From assembly GCA_015061845.1 (NCBI GenBank), contig SUVT01000019.1, positions 1-35,764 on the forward strand: a stretch of DNA of 35,764 nucleotides, given 5' to 3'. Positions 16,571-25,727 of this stretch are shown here, one piece after another (within the stretch, counting starts at the first letter, position 1; every line of letters begins with the position of its first letter). The translations under genes were made by a program, and so were the position numbers. Source of the DNA: Lentisphaerota bacterium. Its GTDB lineage: Bacteria > Verrucomicrobiota > Lentisphaeria > Victivallales > UBA1829. The notes beneath the pieces are model-generated. The model ran no database searches and was not told the DNA's origin. It saw only the letters and a list, made by a program, of their open reading frames with translations.

Positions 16571-19075
16571 TTATTTTTTCGGCAATTTGTAATCCTCAGC
16601 ATATTCACAACCGGCTTCACGGGCTTTCTTGAGATAGTATTTAGCGGTAGAAAGATCACGCTTCACCCCGTACTTGCCGTTGGCATAAAGTCTTACCAGA
16701 TTATAACTTGCCAATCCCATAAACTCCTTGTCAGAAGTCTTGGTATCCGCCACCCGATGGAAGAGCGTGACTCCTTCCTTCCAATAACCCAGAGTATGAT
16801 AGACATGTGCAAGTTCGTGCAGGACAAAAGCAGAGTCCGGATCCTGTTTTTCAGCTTTGCGGAGGAATGCAAGAGCAGAGATATAGTTTCTAAAGATGGT
16901 ATACTGGGCGACTGCATTCCAGACATCTGCCTCAACGAGACCTTTATCTCCGGCAACTTTCAGGGCATACATAGCTTTCAGTATATTCTCGGAATTATAT
17001 TTATAGTGGTTCCGAATAATCGTTTTTCCGTATTCCAGCAACGCTTTGGGAGACTGATCTTTTGGCAATTCCATGACAGGGATTGTCGGTAGAGACAGTT
17101 TAATCTCTGTGATAGGACCGACAGAAAAATACTGTTTTGCAACAAAGTCTGCAGTATCAGAGTAAATCTCTTTTTCCGGCAGGAACCAGTTACGGCGGGT
17201 CAGGTGTTTATTGACATAGTAAAGTTTCTTGAAATAGACATCGGCATCCTTCGGACTGGCTTTTTTGATCAGAGTTCCAGCCATCCACAACGCATTGCCC
17301 TTGAGAGTCTTATCAGAAGTCAGTTCAGCTGCTGCACCATAGTACTTTGCGGCAATAAACCGGTAACTTTTTCTCTTGAGGTTCGGCTTATTGAGCTTAA
17401 CGGCTTTCTGTTTTGTCCCCCAGACACAGGGGAATTCATCGTCACAGATCAGATTATCAGGTTCCAGAAATGTTCCGAAAAGAATATTTCCGTGTGTTTT
17501 TACCAGAAGAGCCATATTCAGATAAGCAATGGCTTTTTCTTTTTTTCCCGCAGTAGCGGAATCAGCAATTTTCTTCTGTTCAAAAAATTGCTCTGCATAA
17601 TACCGTGTGCAGACTCCGCTGAAATATTTTTTTGCTTCCTCAAAACGGCCTGCACGCATCAGACGTCTCGCAAGCAGATTCTTGAGACAGAAACCAACAG
17701 CTTCCGAATCCATGATCGTATCCGGATACAGAAGTTTATCGTTTCCGGCACAATCATCAGAATAAATAAAGAACTCTTTCCAGATGGATTCCGGAAAATG
17801 TTTATCACAGAAGGCAATCAGCTGCTCGATCGTCATAACCTGTTCTGCCACCAGGGCGATATCTTCCGGAGCACATCCTTTCACCCAGCGTTCCGCGGCT
17901 TCCATGGGACGTCCGAGTTTGAAGAGTTCTGCACCGGCGAGTGCATGAAGTTCTGCGTGAGTATTGAGCGCAATGGAAGTCTTCGGCATATCGGCAGGAG
18001 TATAGTCCGGATATTTTGCGACATATTCATCGATTGCCTTGATTTTGGCTTCCCCTTTCAAACTTTTAATAACAAGAAGATCCCGGAGTTTGTGATGTTC
18101 CGGATAATTCTTCAAGAGTTCCTGCGCCTCAGCCAGGGGCAAACGCAAAGCCAGAATCGGGTAATTGATCTCGCTCTGACGGGCAAACTCGAAAGCAACC
18201 TTCCGCATATTCTCCATGTGTCTGTTTGTCAAACCGATCGCAACGATCAGATCCCGGATAGCGGGGTCCTGCTGACACATTTTGCGAAGCGTTTCTTCGG
18301 ATCTGATCTTGAGAGTATAAATAAAATCTGGAGCTGACCAGCCGGAATATACGCCTTCGCCGCGCCCCCAGGATCTGCTGAAGGAATCCATCCTATTGGT
18401 ATAACGCCAACTTTTCTGGGGTGTGAAATTAACAAAATAACTCCGGAACATCAGTTTGATACGATCTATACTATCGGGTTTGAAGCCATAAGGGAAAGCC
18501 CCTGCTTTGAACAGAGCCTCATAACACCCTTGAGTATCAACACAACCGGCATCCAGAGCAGCTTTGACCTCCTTGATCGGCTGTTTTCTTGCCTCAAATG
18601 ACCAGTCCTGATTGATTCGATAGGTCTGATAAATAACAGGAATTGTGGTATACCGGCGTTTTTCCAGAGGAAGAGCAAGAATTTTTTTCCAGTAAACAGT
18701 ATCTGCTTTCTCGGTACGGACAACGTTCTTCATTCCGGCAGCGTAGAGTTCAAATTCAAGCAGATTTTCGTGGGGAGCCTTGACCAGCGGTTTATCAGGA
18801 TCAAGAATTACATCTACCATGGCATCAAGTTCAGACTGCTTTACATTCAAACCGGCAGCAGCTTTTCGAATATCCTGATTCCATGCCGCTCGTCTGGGTA
18901 TCATTACAGCTGGAACAGGCTGGGCAATTTCAGGAAAATGTTTATCAGCGATCCGTTTCAGATGAGCATCCACATTCACATTGGGAAAACCTGTATAATC
19001 TCCATGATCGACTACCCCGGCGAACGAGAGACAGCCTGCGCAGGCTGCCGCAACAGCAACAATTTTTTTCAGCAT
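16571..19075 (-). CDS. Large secreted TPR/Sel1-repeat protein
   Basis: An exported protein of about 834 residues: signal peptide (LKKIVAVAAACAGCLSFAG), then a long helical body. Recognisable repeats are near the C-terminus: TPR-like units at about residues 715-790 (SAFVLHELAHVYHTLGYWKE) and a Sel1-like unit at about 795-830 (GKYGVKRDLSTAKYYLKKA). No catalytic motif is visible, so a periplasmic or outer-surface scaffold is likeliest. I place the start at 19075 because ggag lies about seven bases upstream; an in-frame ATG at 19090 contains that RBS and is unlikely. A promoter candidate lies at 19122-19149. Confidence 0.8.
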   Translation of the reverse strand: MLKKIVAVAAACAGCLSFAGVVDHGDYTGFPNVNVDAHLKRIADKHFPEIAQPVPAVMIPRRAAWNQDIRKAAAGLNVKQSELDAMVDVILDPDKPLVKAPHENLLEFELYAAGMKNVVRTEKADTVYWKKILALPLEKRRYTTIPVIYQTYRINQDWSFEARKQPIKEVKAALDAGCVDTQGCYEALFKAGAFPYGFKPDSIDRIKLMFRSYFVNFTPQKSWRYTNRMDSFSRSWGRGEGVYSGWSAPDFIYTLKIRSEETLRKMCQQDPAIRDLIVAIGLTNRHMENMRKVAFEFARQSEINYPILALRLPLAEAQELLKNYPEHHKLRDLLVIKSLKGEAKIKAIDEYVAKYPDYTPADMPKTSIALNTHAELHALAGAELFKLGRPMEAAERWVKGCAPEDIALVAEQVMTIEQLIAFCDKHFPESIWKEFFIYSDDCAGNDKLLYPDTIMDSEAVGFCLKNLLARRLMRAGRFEEAKKYFSGVCTRYYAEQFFEQKKIADSATAGKKEKAIAYLNMALLVKTHGNILFGTFLEPDNLICDDEFPCVWGTKQKAVKLNKPNLKRKSYRFIAAKYYGAAAELTSDKTLKGNALWMAGTLIKKASPKDADVYFKKLYYVNKHLTRRNWFLPEKEIYSDTADFVAKQYFSVGPITEIKLSLPTIPVMELPKDQSPKALLEYGKTIIRNHYKYNSENILKAMYALKVAGDKGLVEADVWNAVAQYTIFRNYISALAFLRKAEKQDPDSAFVLHELAHVYHTLGYWKEGVTLFHRVADTKTSDKEFMGLASYNLVRLYANGKYGVKRDLSTAKYYLKKAREAGCEYAEDYKLPKK

Positions 19076-19121
19076 TTCATGACTCCACATTTTTTGATTT
19101 TTTTACCACTCGGTACGGCGC

Positions 19122-19149
19122 AATATAGCATGAATGTTTTTGAAATCAA
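19122..19149 (-). promoter_or_regulatory. Candidate promoter of the secreted TPR gene
   Basis: On the minus strand TTGATT (19149-19144), 16 bases, then TATATT (19127-19122), about 46 bases before the ATG at 19075. Confidence 0.55.
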
Positions 19150-19240
19150 ATGAAAATTCTGATTTTTCTCAATGATTTTTCAAACATCATTTCTGATACG
19201 CTGAAAATGTGAAGATCTTGCAAAAAAAATGCGGATTTTT

Positions 19241-20848
19241 TTATTTTTTATCTTTCACAAACTTGTCGCGTGCCTGAGCTATACGGAAATAATCGTTTGT
19301 CAGGATCGTGTCGATCCCCATTTCCAGCAACTGCATCGTTTCTTCCGGTTCATCACTGTAATAGAAGTTGCAGATGATTCCGTTCGCATGAGCTTTGTCA
19401 ATCATCTTCTGATTGAAATAGGGCTTGAACAGCTGGATCATGGCGCACTGATATTTGATGGCATTATCCACGATCCCCCACGGGTTGCTGTCTGCGCCCA
19501 TACAGCGGCGGATATATGGAGCAACTTCGATCGCCGTTTCCATCACACAGGGGTCACCCATGAAATAGCAGTGACGGACACAATCGTATTCATGGATGAG
19601 ATCCACGATTTTCTTCATATTTTCTTTCGGATAAACATTCTTTCCGTCGGATTTGATATGAATATTCAGAATCGCCTGCCGGGGAAAGCGTTTCAGGATA
19701 TCTTCCATTTTCAGGATCTTCAGACCGGAGAACTGAGGAGCGCATTTTGCCCCGAAGTCCAGCTTTTCCAGTTCAGCAAACGTCTTTTCCTCCACAGTTC
19801 CGAATCCGTTGGAGACACGTTCCAGCACGGGGTCATGGATGGAAACTGGCACGCCGTCTTTGGTAAAGCGGACATCAAACTCGATTTCATCTGCACCGAG
19901 CGCGATAGCTGCCCCGAATGCCGGAAGAGAGTTTTCCGGAGCAATGGTCTTGAATCCCCGGTGAGCGCAAACTCTGGGATATCCCATCTGGTAAACATCC
20001 GGTTTGACACAGCTGCCGCAAGCACGGTAGTTCCAGGGGGTTCTGCCCTGCTCAATGAAATCACAGTTGGAGATCATGGAGCCACCGTAGCTGTTTGTCC
20101 GGCAATATTTCCAATGAGGATCCGGGATATCGACGATCATCTTTCCGGTTTTCTGTCCGAAATCAGCCAGAAGTTTTCCGGCGGGATCGACTGCAAGAGA
20201 AGTTCCGCCTTTGACACTGTCATCTCCCATGGCCACGGAAGACCGCAGCACGAAAGCTCCGGCATGATAAGCCAGCATCTGATTCATGAGGCGCAGATTT
20301 TCGCAAGGCTCTCCGCGCTGGAATGCGGCAACCAGAACTACATCCGGTCTGCGGTAAGCGATGTGTGCGATATATTCCTCAAAGTAAGCATCATAGCAAG
20401 TCAGGAAAGCCAGACGGAGTCCCTGGGATTCCACGATCGGCGGGGGACACCATTCACGGGTATGAGCATTTTCCACACCATGCTCCGCAGGTTCCCGCAG
20501 AACAAGCTGCTGTTTGTAATAATCTCCTGCAATGGTTCCATCCGGATGAAAAACTCTTGTCGTGTTCCGGTAATTTTCTCCGATCTTGAAACATCCGGAA
20601 AGGGCAACGGTTGCGTGGCACCGTTTTGCGGCATTGACAGCTGCTTCCACAAGTTTCTCTGTATGAGCGATATAAAACGGAAGAGCCTCTTCCGGAGTAA
20701 GTTCTCCGGGACCGTTGGAGTATTCCGGAGTAAGGATCAGATCAAGTGATCCATCGCAGCTGTTCAGTTCATTGATCAGGAATTCAACGGACCGTTCTGT
20801 ATCTTCCTTTGTTTTCCCGTAAGGGACCTGGATTGCGCAAAATTTCAT
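19241..20848 (-). CDS. Fusion of a nitrilase-family amidohydrolase and a glycerophosphodiester phosphodiesterase
   Basis: A 535-residue cytoplasmic protein with two complete enzyme domains. Residues 1-275 are a carbon-nitrogen hydrolase with the expected triad: Glu42 (LTPEYS), Lys112 (YYKQQL) and Cys151 (LTCYDAYF). Residues 290-535 are a GDPD TIM barrel beginning AHRGFKTIAPENS, with His296, Arg297, Glu323 and Asp325 (EIEFDVRFTKDG) and His338 (SIHDP) in the positions used for metal binding and catalysis. Both sites look intact. The combination suggests successive hydrolysis of an amide and a phosphodiester in one lipid-head-group-like substrate, but this is inference. The ATG follows agaggg. 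No partner gene adjoins closely: downstream is a separate gene with its own promoter, upstream a divergent one. Confidence 0.88.
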   Translation of the reverse strand: MKFCAIQVPYGKTKEDTERSVEFLINELNSCDGSLDLILTPEYSNGPGELTPEEALPFYIAHTEKLVEAAVNAAKRCHATVALSGCFKIGENYRNTTRVFHPDGTIAGDYYKQQLVLREPAEHGVENAHTREWCPPPIVESQGLRLAFLTCYDAYFEEYIAHIAYRRPDVVLVAAFQRGEPCENLRLMNQMLAYHAGAFVLRSSVAMGDDSVKGGTSLAVDPAGKLLADFGQKTGKMIVDIPDPHWKYCRTNSYGGSMISNCDFIEQGRTPWNYRACGSCVKPDVYQMGYPRVCAHRGFKTIAPENSLPAFGAAIALGADEIEFDVRFTKDGVPVSIHDPVLERVSNGFGTVEEKTFAELEKLDFGAKCAPQFSGLKILKMEDILKRFPRQAILNIHIKSDGKNVYPKENMKKIVDLIHEYDCVRHCYFMGDPCVMETAIEVAPYIRRCMGADSNPWGIVDNAIKYQCAMIQLFKPYFNQKMIDKAHANGIICNFYYSDEPEETMQLLEMGIDTILTNDYFRIAQARDKFVKDKK

Positions 20849-20987
20849 AGTAAAAACCCTCTTTTCAGGCAGTTATATCATGATTGTTTCTGCAATATAC
20901 ACTGCATTCCTCTTTTTTCAAGCACTGATCCGGAAGATGTTTTTTGAAAAAAAATTGAAAAAAAATTAAAAAAAAATACTTTTTTTA

Positions 20988-21015
20988 TTGTTTTATGACG
21001 TTTCATTGTTATAGT
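20988..21015 (+). promoter_or_regulatory. Candidate promoter of the Sel1-proA unit
   Basis: TTGTTT (20988-20993), 16 bases, TATAGT (21010-21015), 41 bases before the ATG at 21057. It follows an A/T-rich tract (about 20940-20987) that could act as an UP-like element. The rest of the divergent gap (20849-20940) shows nothing further. Confidence 0.5.
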
Positions 21016-21056
21016 ACCGATGTGTAATAAAAAATAATTTGAAGAAAGGAATTGCT

Positions 21057-22736
21057 ATGAAGGTAAAAGCAGGATTTTGCGGATTATTGATTGCAGGTTT
21101 TGCCGTGTTTTGCGGAGCATCTGAAACAGAACTCCAAAAAGGCGTTCAACTTTTACACGATAAGAAAATAGAGGAAGCTGAAAAGATTTTTCTGAAACTG
21201 GCAGAGAAAAATAATGCGGAAGCGTTCAACTATCTCGGAAAAATAGAGATCCAGATCAGACAAAACATGAAAAAAGGGGCGGAATATCATAAAAAAGCCT
21301 CAGATCTTGGGAATTTGAATTCCCGCTATATTTATGGACTTATGCTTGCCTCCGGCATCGGCTGCAAACAGGATGAAAAAGCAGCGTATGTGATCATGAA
21401 GGAACTTGCCGACAAAACAAGATATCAGGGTGCCTGTTATGAGACCGGCAGACTGATGATCGTTCTTTCCAAGGGGAGCAAGGACGCTATGATAATGGCC
21501 GGTGCATACTTGGCAGCAGCTTCCGAAGGCAATGAAGGTGATGAATATGAGAATGGACATCCGAAAGCACAACTCCTTTTGGGTTGTATCCTCCAGGAAC
21601 TCAATCATTTGTCTGATTCCAGCAAATATCTTGAGCTTGCCGCATTGCAGGGCGAGCCTGACGGATGGTTGAAGCTGGGTGTCAACTTTTCATACCATGA
21701 AAATCAACGGGATACAAAACGGGCAATTCTCTGTTTTCGGACAAGTTATAAATTAAGCCCGCGCAGTGATGTAGCCTTCAATATCGGATTACTCGAAGCA
21801 ACTGTCGGAAATTATGAGGAAGGCTTGAAATGGATGAAAATTGCGGCAGATATGGGAAGTGATTCCGCAAAACAGTTCCTGAAAGATAAAGTCGCTTTGA
21901 AACAGTTCAAGGAAATCAAAAAGAAATTTTCTTCCAATTTTGCCCACTTGGCACTCAAAAGCGACAAAAACAGAGGGAAAAAATATGTTCCGGAAAATAC
22001 AGCAAAACAGCAGGATATGATTTCTGAAAAACCTGCCCGTCAGTATAAAATCAACGGTTGGAACTACGATTACAAAACGACAAATGAACGCATTGATGAA
22101 AATCTGTTTTTCAAGCTGGATCATGTGTTAGGCTGGGCTGAAAATGAGTTTACAAGTATTCCGGGAGATACTTATCTCCGTTCCACCCAAGACACCCTGA
22201 AGGAAATCAATGCGCACTACAGAATCGCACTTGTGAACTCCTTCAAAAAGGCGGGATATCAAAAATTGAGTGAAAAGGAGCAAACAGAATTTCTCAAAAA
22301 GAACTTCAACAAACTTCTGGCATCTCACTGTACAAACGAGATGTGGAAGATCAATGACAACCTTTATTTGAATATCAACACCGCAACCGTAAAAGATATG
22401 GAAGTCGTTCATTATCAGTTTTTTGTCAAGATGAAAAACGAGAAATTCTTTTCTGCGGATCTGACAGAACCGCCCGGAGAAGAAGATGCAGCAATGATCG
22501 CCGGGATCGTACAGAATGATCCGGCATGTTTCAACGATCTTGCGCTCAAATATGAAAGAGGCGGGATGGATATGCTCGTCAAGGCCGATTTCAAAGCGGA
22601 AGCGATCTTCAAACAATTGGTCGAAGCGAAATATGCCCCTGCCGCATACAATCTGGCGGTCTATTATAAGAAACGCGGCAAAGCTGCCGATGCGGCAAAA
22701 TATTTCAAACTCGCAGAAGAAATGAAAAGGAAGTAA
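21057..22736 (+). CDS. Secreted Sel1/TPR-repeat protein
   Basis: A 559-residue exported protein: signal peptide (KVKAGFCGLLIAGFAVFCGA), then Sel1/TPR repeats over residues about 22-285 (LHDKKIEEAEKIFLKLAEKN, EAFNYLGKIEIQ, EKAAYVIMKELADK). A middle region without clear homology (about 300-470) follows, then a final pair of repeats (FKQLVEAKYAPAAYNLAVYY, KAADAAKYFKLAEEM). Such proteins usually scaffold periplasmic complexes; the partner is unknown. I chose ATG 21057 because aagga lies eight bases upstream. A TTG at 21039 is also in frame but would put extra residues before the signal peptide. The next gene begins 9 bases after the stop. Confidence 0.8.
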   Translation: MKVKAGFCGLLIAGFAVFCGASETELQKGVQLLHDKKIEEAEKIFLKLAEKNNAEAFNYLGKIEIQIRQNMKKGAEYHKKASDLGNLNSRYIYGLMLASGIGCKQDEKAAYVIMKELADKTRYQGACYETGRLMIVLSKGSKDAMIMAGAYLAAASEGNEGDEYENGHPKAQLLLGCILQELNHLSDSSKYLELAALQGEPDGWLKLGVNFSYHENQRDTKRAILCFRTSYKLSPRSDVAFNIGLLEATVGNYEEGLKWMKIAADMGSDSAKQFLKDKVALKQFKEIKKKFSSNFAHLALKSDKNRGKKYVPENTAKQQDMISEKPARQYKINGWNYDYKTTNERIDENLFFKLDHVLGWAENEFTSIPGDTYLRSTQDTLKEINAHYRIALVNSFKKAGYQKLSEKEQTEFLKKNFNKLLASHCTNEMWKINDNLYLNINTATVKDMEVVHYQFFVKMKNEKFFSADLTEPPGEEDAAMIAGIVQNDPACFNDLALKYERGGMDMLVKADFKAEAIFKQLVEAKYAPAAYNLAVYYKKRGKAADAAKYFKLAEEMKRK

Positions 22737-22745
22737 AACAGAAAT

Positions 22746-23549
22746 ATGATCAACATCAATAAAGAAAAATGTCTCCGGTGCGGAAAATGTACCGGAGACT
22801 GCATTATTAAAATCCTGAAGAAAGATGAACAGGGTTATCCGTTTCTGCCGGATAAATACGAAAAAAGCTGTCTGAACTGTCAGCATTGTCTGGCGATCTG
22901 TCCGACAGGCGCATTGACTTGTAACGGGGTCTCTGCCGATCAATGCGAACCGATCAAGCCCCTGCCCTCTCCGGAAGATATGCTCTCCCTGCTCCGGCAG
23001 CGCAGAAGTGTCCGGAAATATAAATGGGAAACTCTTCCCCCGGAAATTCTGGAAAAGCTGAAGGAATCTCTTGCATGGACACCCACCGGGTGCAATGATC
23101 ACAAATTGATATTCCGGGTGATCGACACAAAAGAAGAGATGCTCTACTACCGGGAGGAGACAAACCGGATGATCCTGAAGCTGGTCAACACCGGGATCAT
23201 GAAATGGGTCTATCCGGCAATCAACCGTTTTCTGGAATCCATCAGGAACGGGGAAGATGTGATTTACCGGGGTGCGCCGCATATGATCGTAGCAGCAACG
23301 CCGAAAAAAGCCCCCTGTGCGGATGCAGATCCCTGGATCGCTCTCAGTTATTTTGATCTTCTTCTGCAGTCTTATAATCTGGGATCCTGCTGGTGCGGCT
23401 TTGCCGTCCATGCCTTCAAATGGAACAAAACACTGCAGAAACGTCTGAATTTTCCGAAAGGGTATAAAATTTCTGCCGTGCTTCTCTTCGGAAAACCGGA
23501 TGTGGAGTACAGCAGAGCAACAAAACCGGAAAATTTCAAAATTCTTTGA
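22746..23549 (+). CDS. Ferredoxin-nitroreductase fusion protein
   Basis: A 267-residue cytoplasmic flavoprotein. Residues 1-60 hold two [4Fe-4S] sites: Cys9, Cys12, Cys15 and Cys19, and Cys42, Cys45, Cys48 and Cys52 (CLNCQHCLAICPTGAL). Residues about 78-255 are an FMN nitroreductase-like domain opening with RQRRSVRKYK, the usual FMN-phosphate contact, followed by LAWTPTGCNDH. Electrons would pass from the clusters to FMN, the route expected in anaerobes, but the acceptor is unknown. It is 9 bases after the Sel1 gene and 30 bases before proA, so the three are likely one transcript without an obvious shared pathway. Confidence 0.9.
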   Translation: MININKEKCLRCGKCTGDCIIKILKKDEQGYPFLPDKYEKSCLNCQHCLAICPTGALTCNGVSADQCEPIKPLPSPEDMLSLLRQRRSVRKYKWETLPPEILEKLKESLAWTPTGCNDHKLIFRVIDTKEEMLYYREETNRMILKLVNTGIMKWVYPAINRFLESIRNGEDVIYRGAPHMIVAATPKKAPCADADPWIALSYFDLLLQSYNLGSCWCGFAVHAFKWNKTLQKRLNFPKGYKISAVLLFGKPDVEYSRATKPENFKIL

Positions 23550-23579
23550 ACACACAAACCGTAACGCGGAGATATTTTT

Positions 23580-24821
23580 ATGATTACTGTTGAAGAGTTG
23601 GCGAGACGGGCAAAAGATGCCGCTCAGGTCCTGCGGACAATGTCAGGAGCTTGCCGTGCAGATGCACTGAACCGGATGGCTGGAAAGTTACTGGACTGCA
23701 AAGAAGCTGTTTTCGCAGCGAACGCAGCCGATCTTGAAGCAGCTCCCGGATTGACACCTGCATTCCGGAAACGTCTGAAAGTCACAGAGAAGATTTTTGA
23801 TTACATGGTGAACCGTCTGAAAGAAGCTGCCGCCCTGCCCGATCCGGTCGGCAATGTTCTGGAAGGTCGGACCATGCCCTCCGGACTTCAGGTCAAACGG
23901 GTCGCCGTTCCCATCGGAGTTATCGCAATGATCTATGAAGCGCGTCCGAATGTGACCACCGATGCTGCGGCTGTTGCCCTGAAAAGCGGAAATGCAGTGA
24001 TCCTGAAAGGCGGTTCGGAATGTCTCCGGACAAACCGGATCCTGGCGGATGCCATGCGCTCCGCCGCTCTGGAAGCTGGATTGCCGGAAGATGTGATCCA
24101 GCTCATCGACAGCTCCGACCGTTCTGTTGTCAGCGAACTGTTGAAACAGGAAAAATATATCGATCTCATCATTCCCCGCGGCGGAAAGAGTTTGATCAAA
24201 GCCATTGCAGAAGGAACCAGAATTCCTGTTTTGAAGCATTATGACGGAATCTGTCACCAGTATGTTGCGGAGGATGCCGATGCAGAAATGGCAGTTTCTC
24301 TGATCGTCAACTCGAAATGTCAGCGGGTGGAAGTCTGTAATGCGTTGGAAACCCTGCTTGTGGATGCTGCAGCTGCCGAACGGGTTCTCCCGGGAATTGC
24401 CAAAGCGTTACAGGAAAAGGAAGTGGAACTGCGCGGATGTGCTGAAACTTTGAAAATTCTGCCCGGGATCCTGCCGGCAGCCGAGGGAGATTGGGATACG
24501 GAATATCTCGGTCCGGTTCTCTCCATCCGGATCGTTCATGGAATTGAAGAAGCAATGAAACATATTGCACTTCACGGTTCCGGACACACAGATGGAATCA
24601 TTACGAACTCGCTGCAGCTCTCCGATAAATTTATCGCAGGCGTGGATTCCGCTTCTGTTCTGGTCAATGCCTCCACCCGTCTTTCCGGCGGCGGAGATTA
24701 TGGATTGGGTGCAGTTGTCGGGATCAGTACAGACAGACTTCATGCCAGAGGTCCTGTCGGTCCGGCAGAACTCTGCACCTACAAATGGGTGGCTGTCGGA
24801 AACGGACAGCTGCGTTCATAA
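23580..24821 (+). CDS. proA: Gamma-glutamyl phosphate reductase
   Basis: The second step of proline synthesis: NADPH-dependent reduction of gamma-glutamyl phosphate to glutamate semialdehyde in the cytoplasm. The 413-residue length is normal. Family blocks are intact: PIGVIAMIYEARPNVTTDAA (about 104-123), LKGGSEC (about 141-147), IPRGGKSLI (about 199-207), and the catalytic cysteine Cys253 in RVEVCNALETLL. GSGHTDGIIT occurs at about 336. The RBS is ggag, eight bases from the ATG. No proB or proC is nearby. The fucU promoter begins 23 bases after the stop, with no terminator evident between. Confidence 0.96.
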   Translation: MITVEELARRAKDAAQVLRTMSGACRADALNRMAGKLLDCKEAVFAANAADLEAAPGLTPAFRKRLKVTEKIFDYMVNRLKEAAALPDPVGNVLEGRTMPSGLQVKRVAVPIGVIAMIYEARPNVTTDAAAVALKSGNAVILKGGSECLRTNRILADAMRSAALEAGLPEDVIQLIDSSDRSVVSELLKQEKYIDLIIPRGGKSLIKAIAEGTRIPVLKHYDGICHQYVAEDADAEMAVSLIVNSKCQRVEVCNALETLLVDAAAAERVLPGIAKALQEKEVELRGCAETLKILPGILPAAEGDWDTEYLGPVLSIRIVHGIEEAMKHIALHGSGHTDGIITNSLQLSDKFIAGVDSASVLVNASTRLSGGGDYGLGAVVGISTDRLHARGPVGPAELCTYKWVAVGNGQLRS

Positions 24822-24844
24822 TATAAAAAAGTCAAGAAACGACA

Positions 24845-24873
24845 TTGACAATTACTGAAATGGTGAATATATT
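24845..24873 (+). promoter_or_regulatory. Near-consensus promoter of the fucU operon
   Basis: TTGACA (24845-24850), exactly 17 bases, TATATT (24868-24873), followed by a leader of about 33 bases and an aaggag RBS before the ATG at 24907. Confidence 0.8.
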
Positions 24874-24906
24874 ATTCTTCAAACCTGCAACATAAGGAGT
24901 ATAAAC

Positions 24907-25329
24907 ATGCTGAAAGGTATTCCCGCCATTATTTCCCCCGATCTTCTGAAAATCCTTGCACAGATGGGACACGGTGACGAACTTGTGATCTCTGATGCCC
25001 ATTTTCCGGCATATTCCATGAATTCAACAGTTGTCCGTGTGGATGCCGTAACCTCTTCCGAGCTTATGGCTGCAATCCTGAAACTCATGGAGCTTGATCA
25101 GTATGTGGAAAAACCGGTTGTCATGATGCAGCCTGTCCCCGGCGATGAAATCGACCCCGATCTCATGAAAGATTGCAAAGCGGTTCTCGGAAAAGATGCT
25201 GACCGGATCGATTACATCGAACGGTTTGCTTTCTACGAACGGGCAAAGAAAACTTTCGCCGTAGTCGTTACCGGAGAAGGCAGAAAATACGGTAATATCA
25301 TCATCAAAAAAGGCGTTACAATGCCCTGA
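24907..25329 (+). CDS. fucU: L-fucose mutarotase (FucU/RbsD family)
   Basis: It interconverts the alpha and beta anomers of L-fucose (or a related sugar) so that downstream enzymes receive the right form; FucU/RbsD proteins form cytoplasmic rings. The 140-residue sequence follows E. coli FucU closely throughout: MGHGDEL with His22, SDAHFPAYSM with Asp30, the FAFYERAKK block near residue 110, and the C-terminal YGNIIIKKGV. It is the first gene of a two-gene operon with its own promoter. The partner, 13 bases downstream, is a sensory-rhodopsin-transducer-like protein. No other fucose genes lie in the window, so the sugar could be another deoxyhexose. Confidence 0.93.
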   Translation: MLKGIPAIISPDLLKILAQMGHGDELVISDAHFPAYSMNSTVVRVDAVTSSELMAAILKLMELDQYVEKPVVMMQPVPGDEIDPDLMKDCKAVLGKDADRIDYIERFAFYERAKKTFAVVVTGEGRKYGNIIIKKGVTMP

Positions 25330-25342
25330 AAAGGAGAACTCC

Positions 25343-25711
25343 ATGGAAGGTGGAAAAAAGACCTGGTATTTCCCTGACGGGTATTTGCCTGCAAAAAATC
25401 CCGACAGTGCGATGATCGCTCATGAGGCTCTCATGCTGTTCAACACCCACGATAAACCAGTGGATGTGAAAATCGATGTGTATTACAGCGACCGGGATCC
25501 GGTAAAGGATATTCCTGTGACAGTCCCACCGGAACGGATCATTTCTTTGCGTATGGATCTTGCGGAAGATCTCGGAGGACATCAGATCCCTCTTCTTACG
25601 CAGTACGCTTTGAGGATCCGGGCAAGCGAACCCATCGTTGTGCAGTTCGGAAGACTTGATACAACTCAGTCCAACATGTCATATTATCTGGGTGCCGGCT
25701 GGTGCGAATAA
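25343..25711 (+). CDS. Anabaena sensory rhodopsin transducer (ASRT)-family protein, no rhodopsin present
   Basis: A 122-residue soluble protein matching the sensory rhodopsin transducer family (Pfam PF07100) over its full length. It opens with TWYFPDGYLP, then HEALMLFNTHDKPVDVKI, VYYSDRDPV, a VPPERIISLRMD strand and the closing EPIVVQFGRLDTTQ, the same order as the Anabaena protein. Comparative work on this superfamily proposed that many members bind sugars or similar small molecules. No rhodopsin is encoded here. Its tight coupling with fucU (13 bases, aaggaga RBS) supports a sugar-related role, which remains inference. A bidirectional terminator follows. Confidence 0.85.
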   Translation: MEGGKKTWYFPDGYLPAKNPDSAMIAHEALMLFNTHDKPVDVKIDVYYSDRDPVKDIPVTVPPERIISLRMDLAEDLGGHQIPLLTQYALRIRASEPIVVQFGRLDTTQSNMSYYLGAGWCE

Positions 25712-25727
25712 ACCGCTGAAACAGATC

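Noticed and set aside
19229-20749. Plus-strand open frame of 506 codons opposite the nitrilase-GDPD gene
   Set aside because: It is antisense to a gene with both catalytic sites intact; no domain, no RBS.
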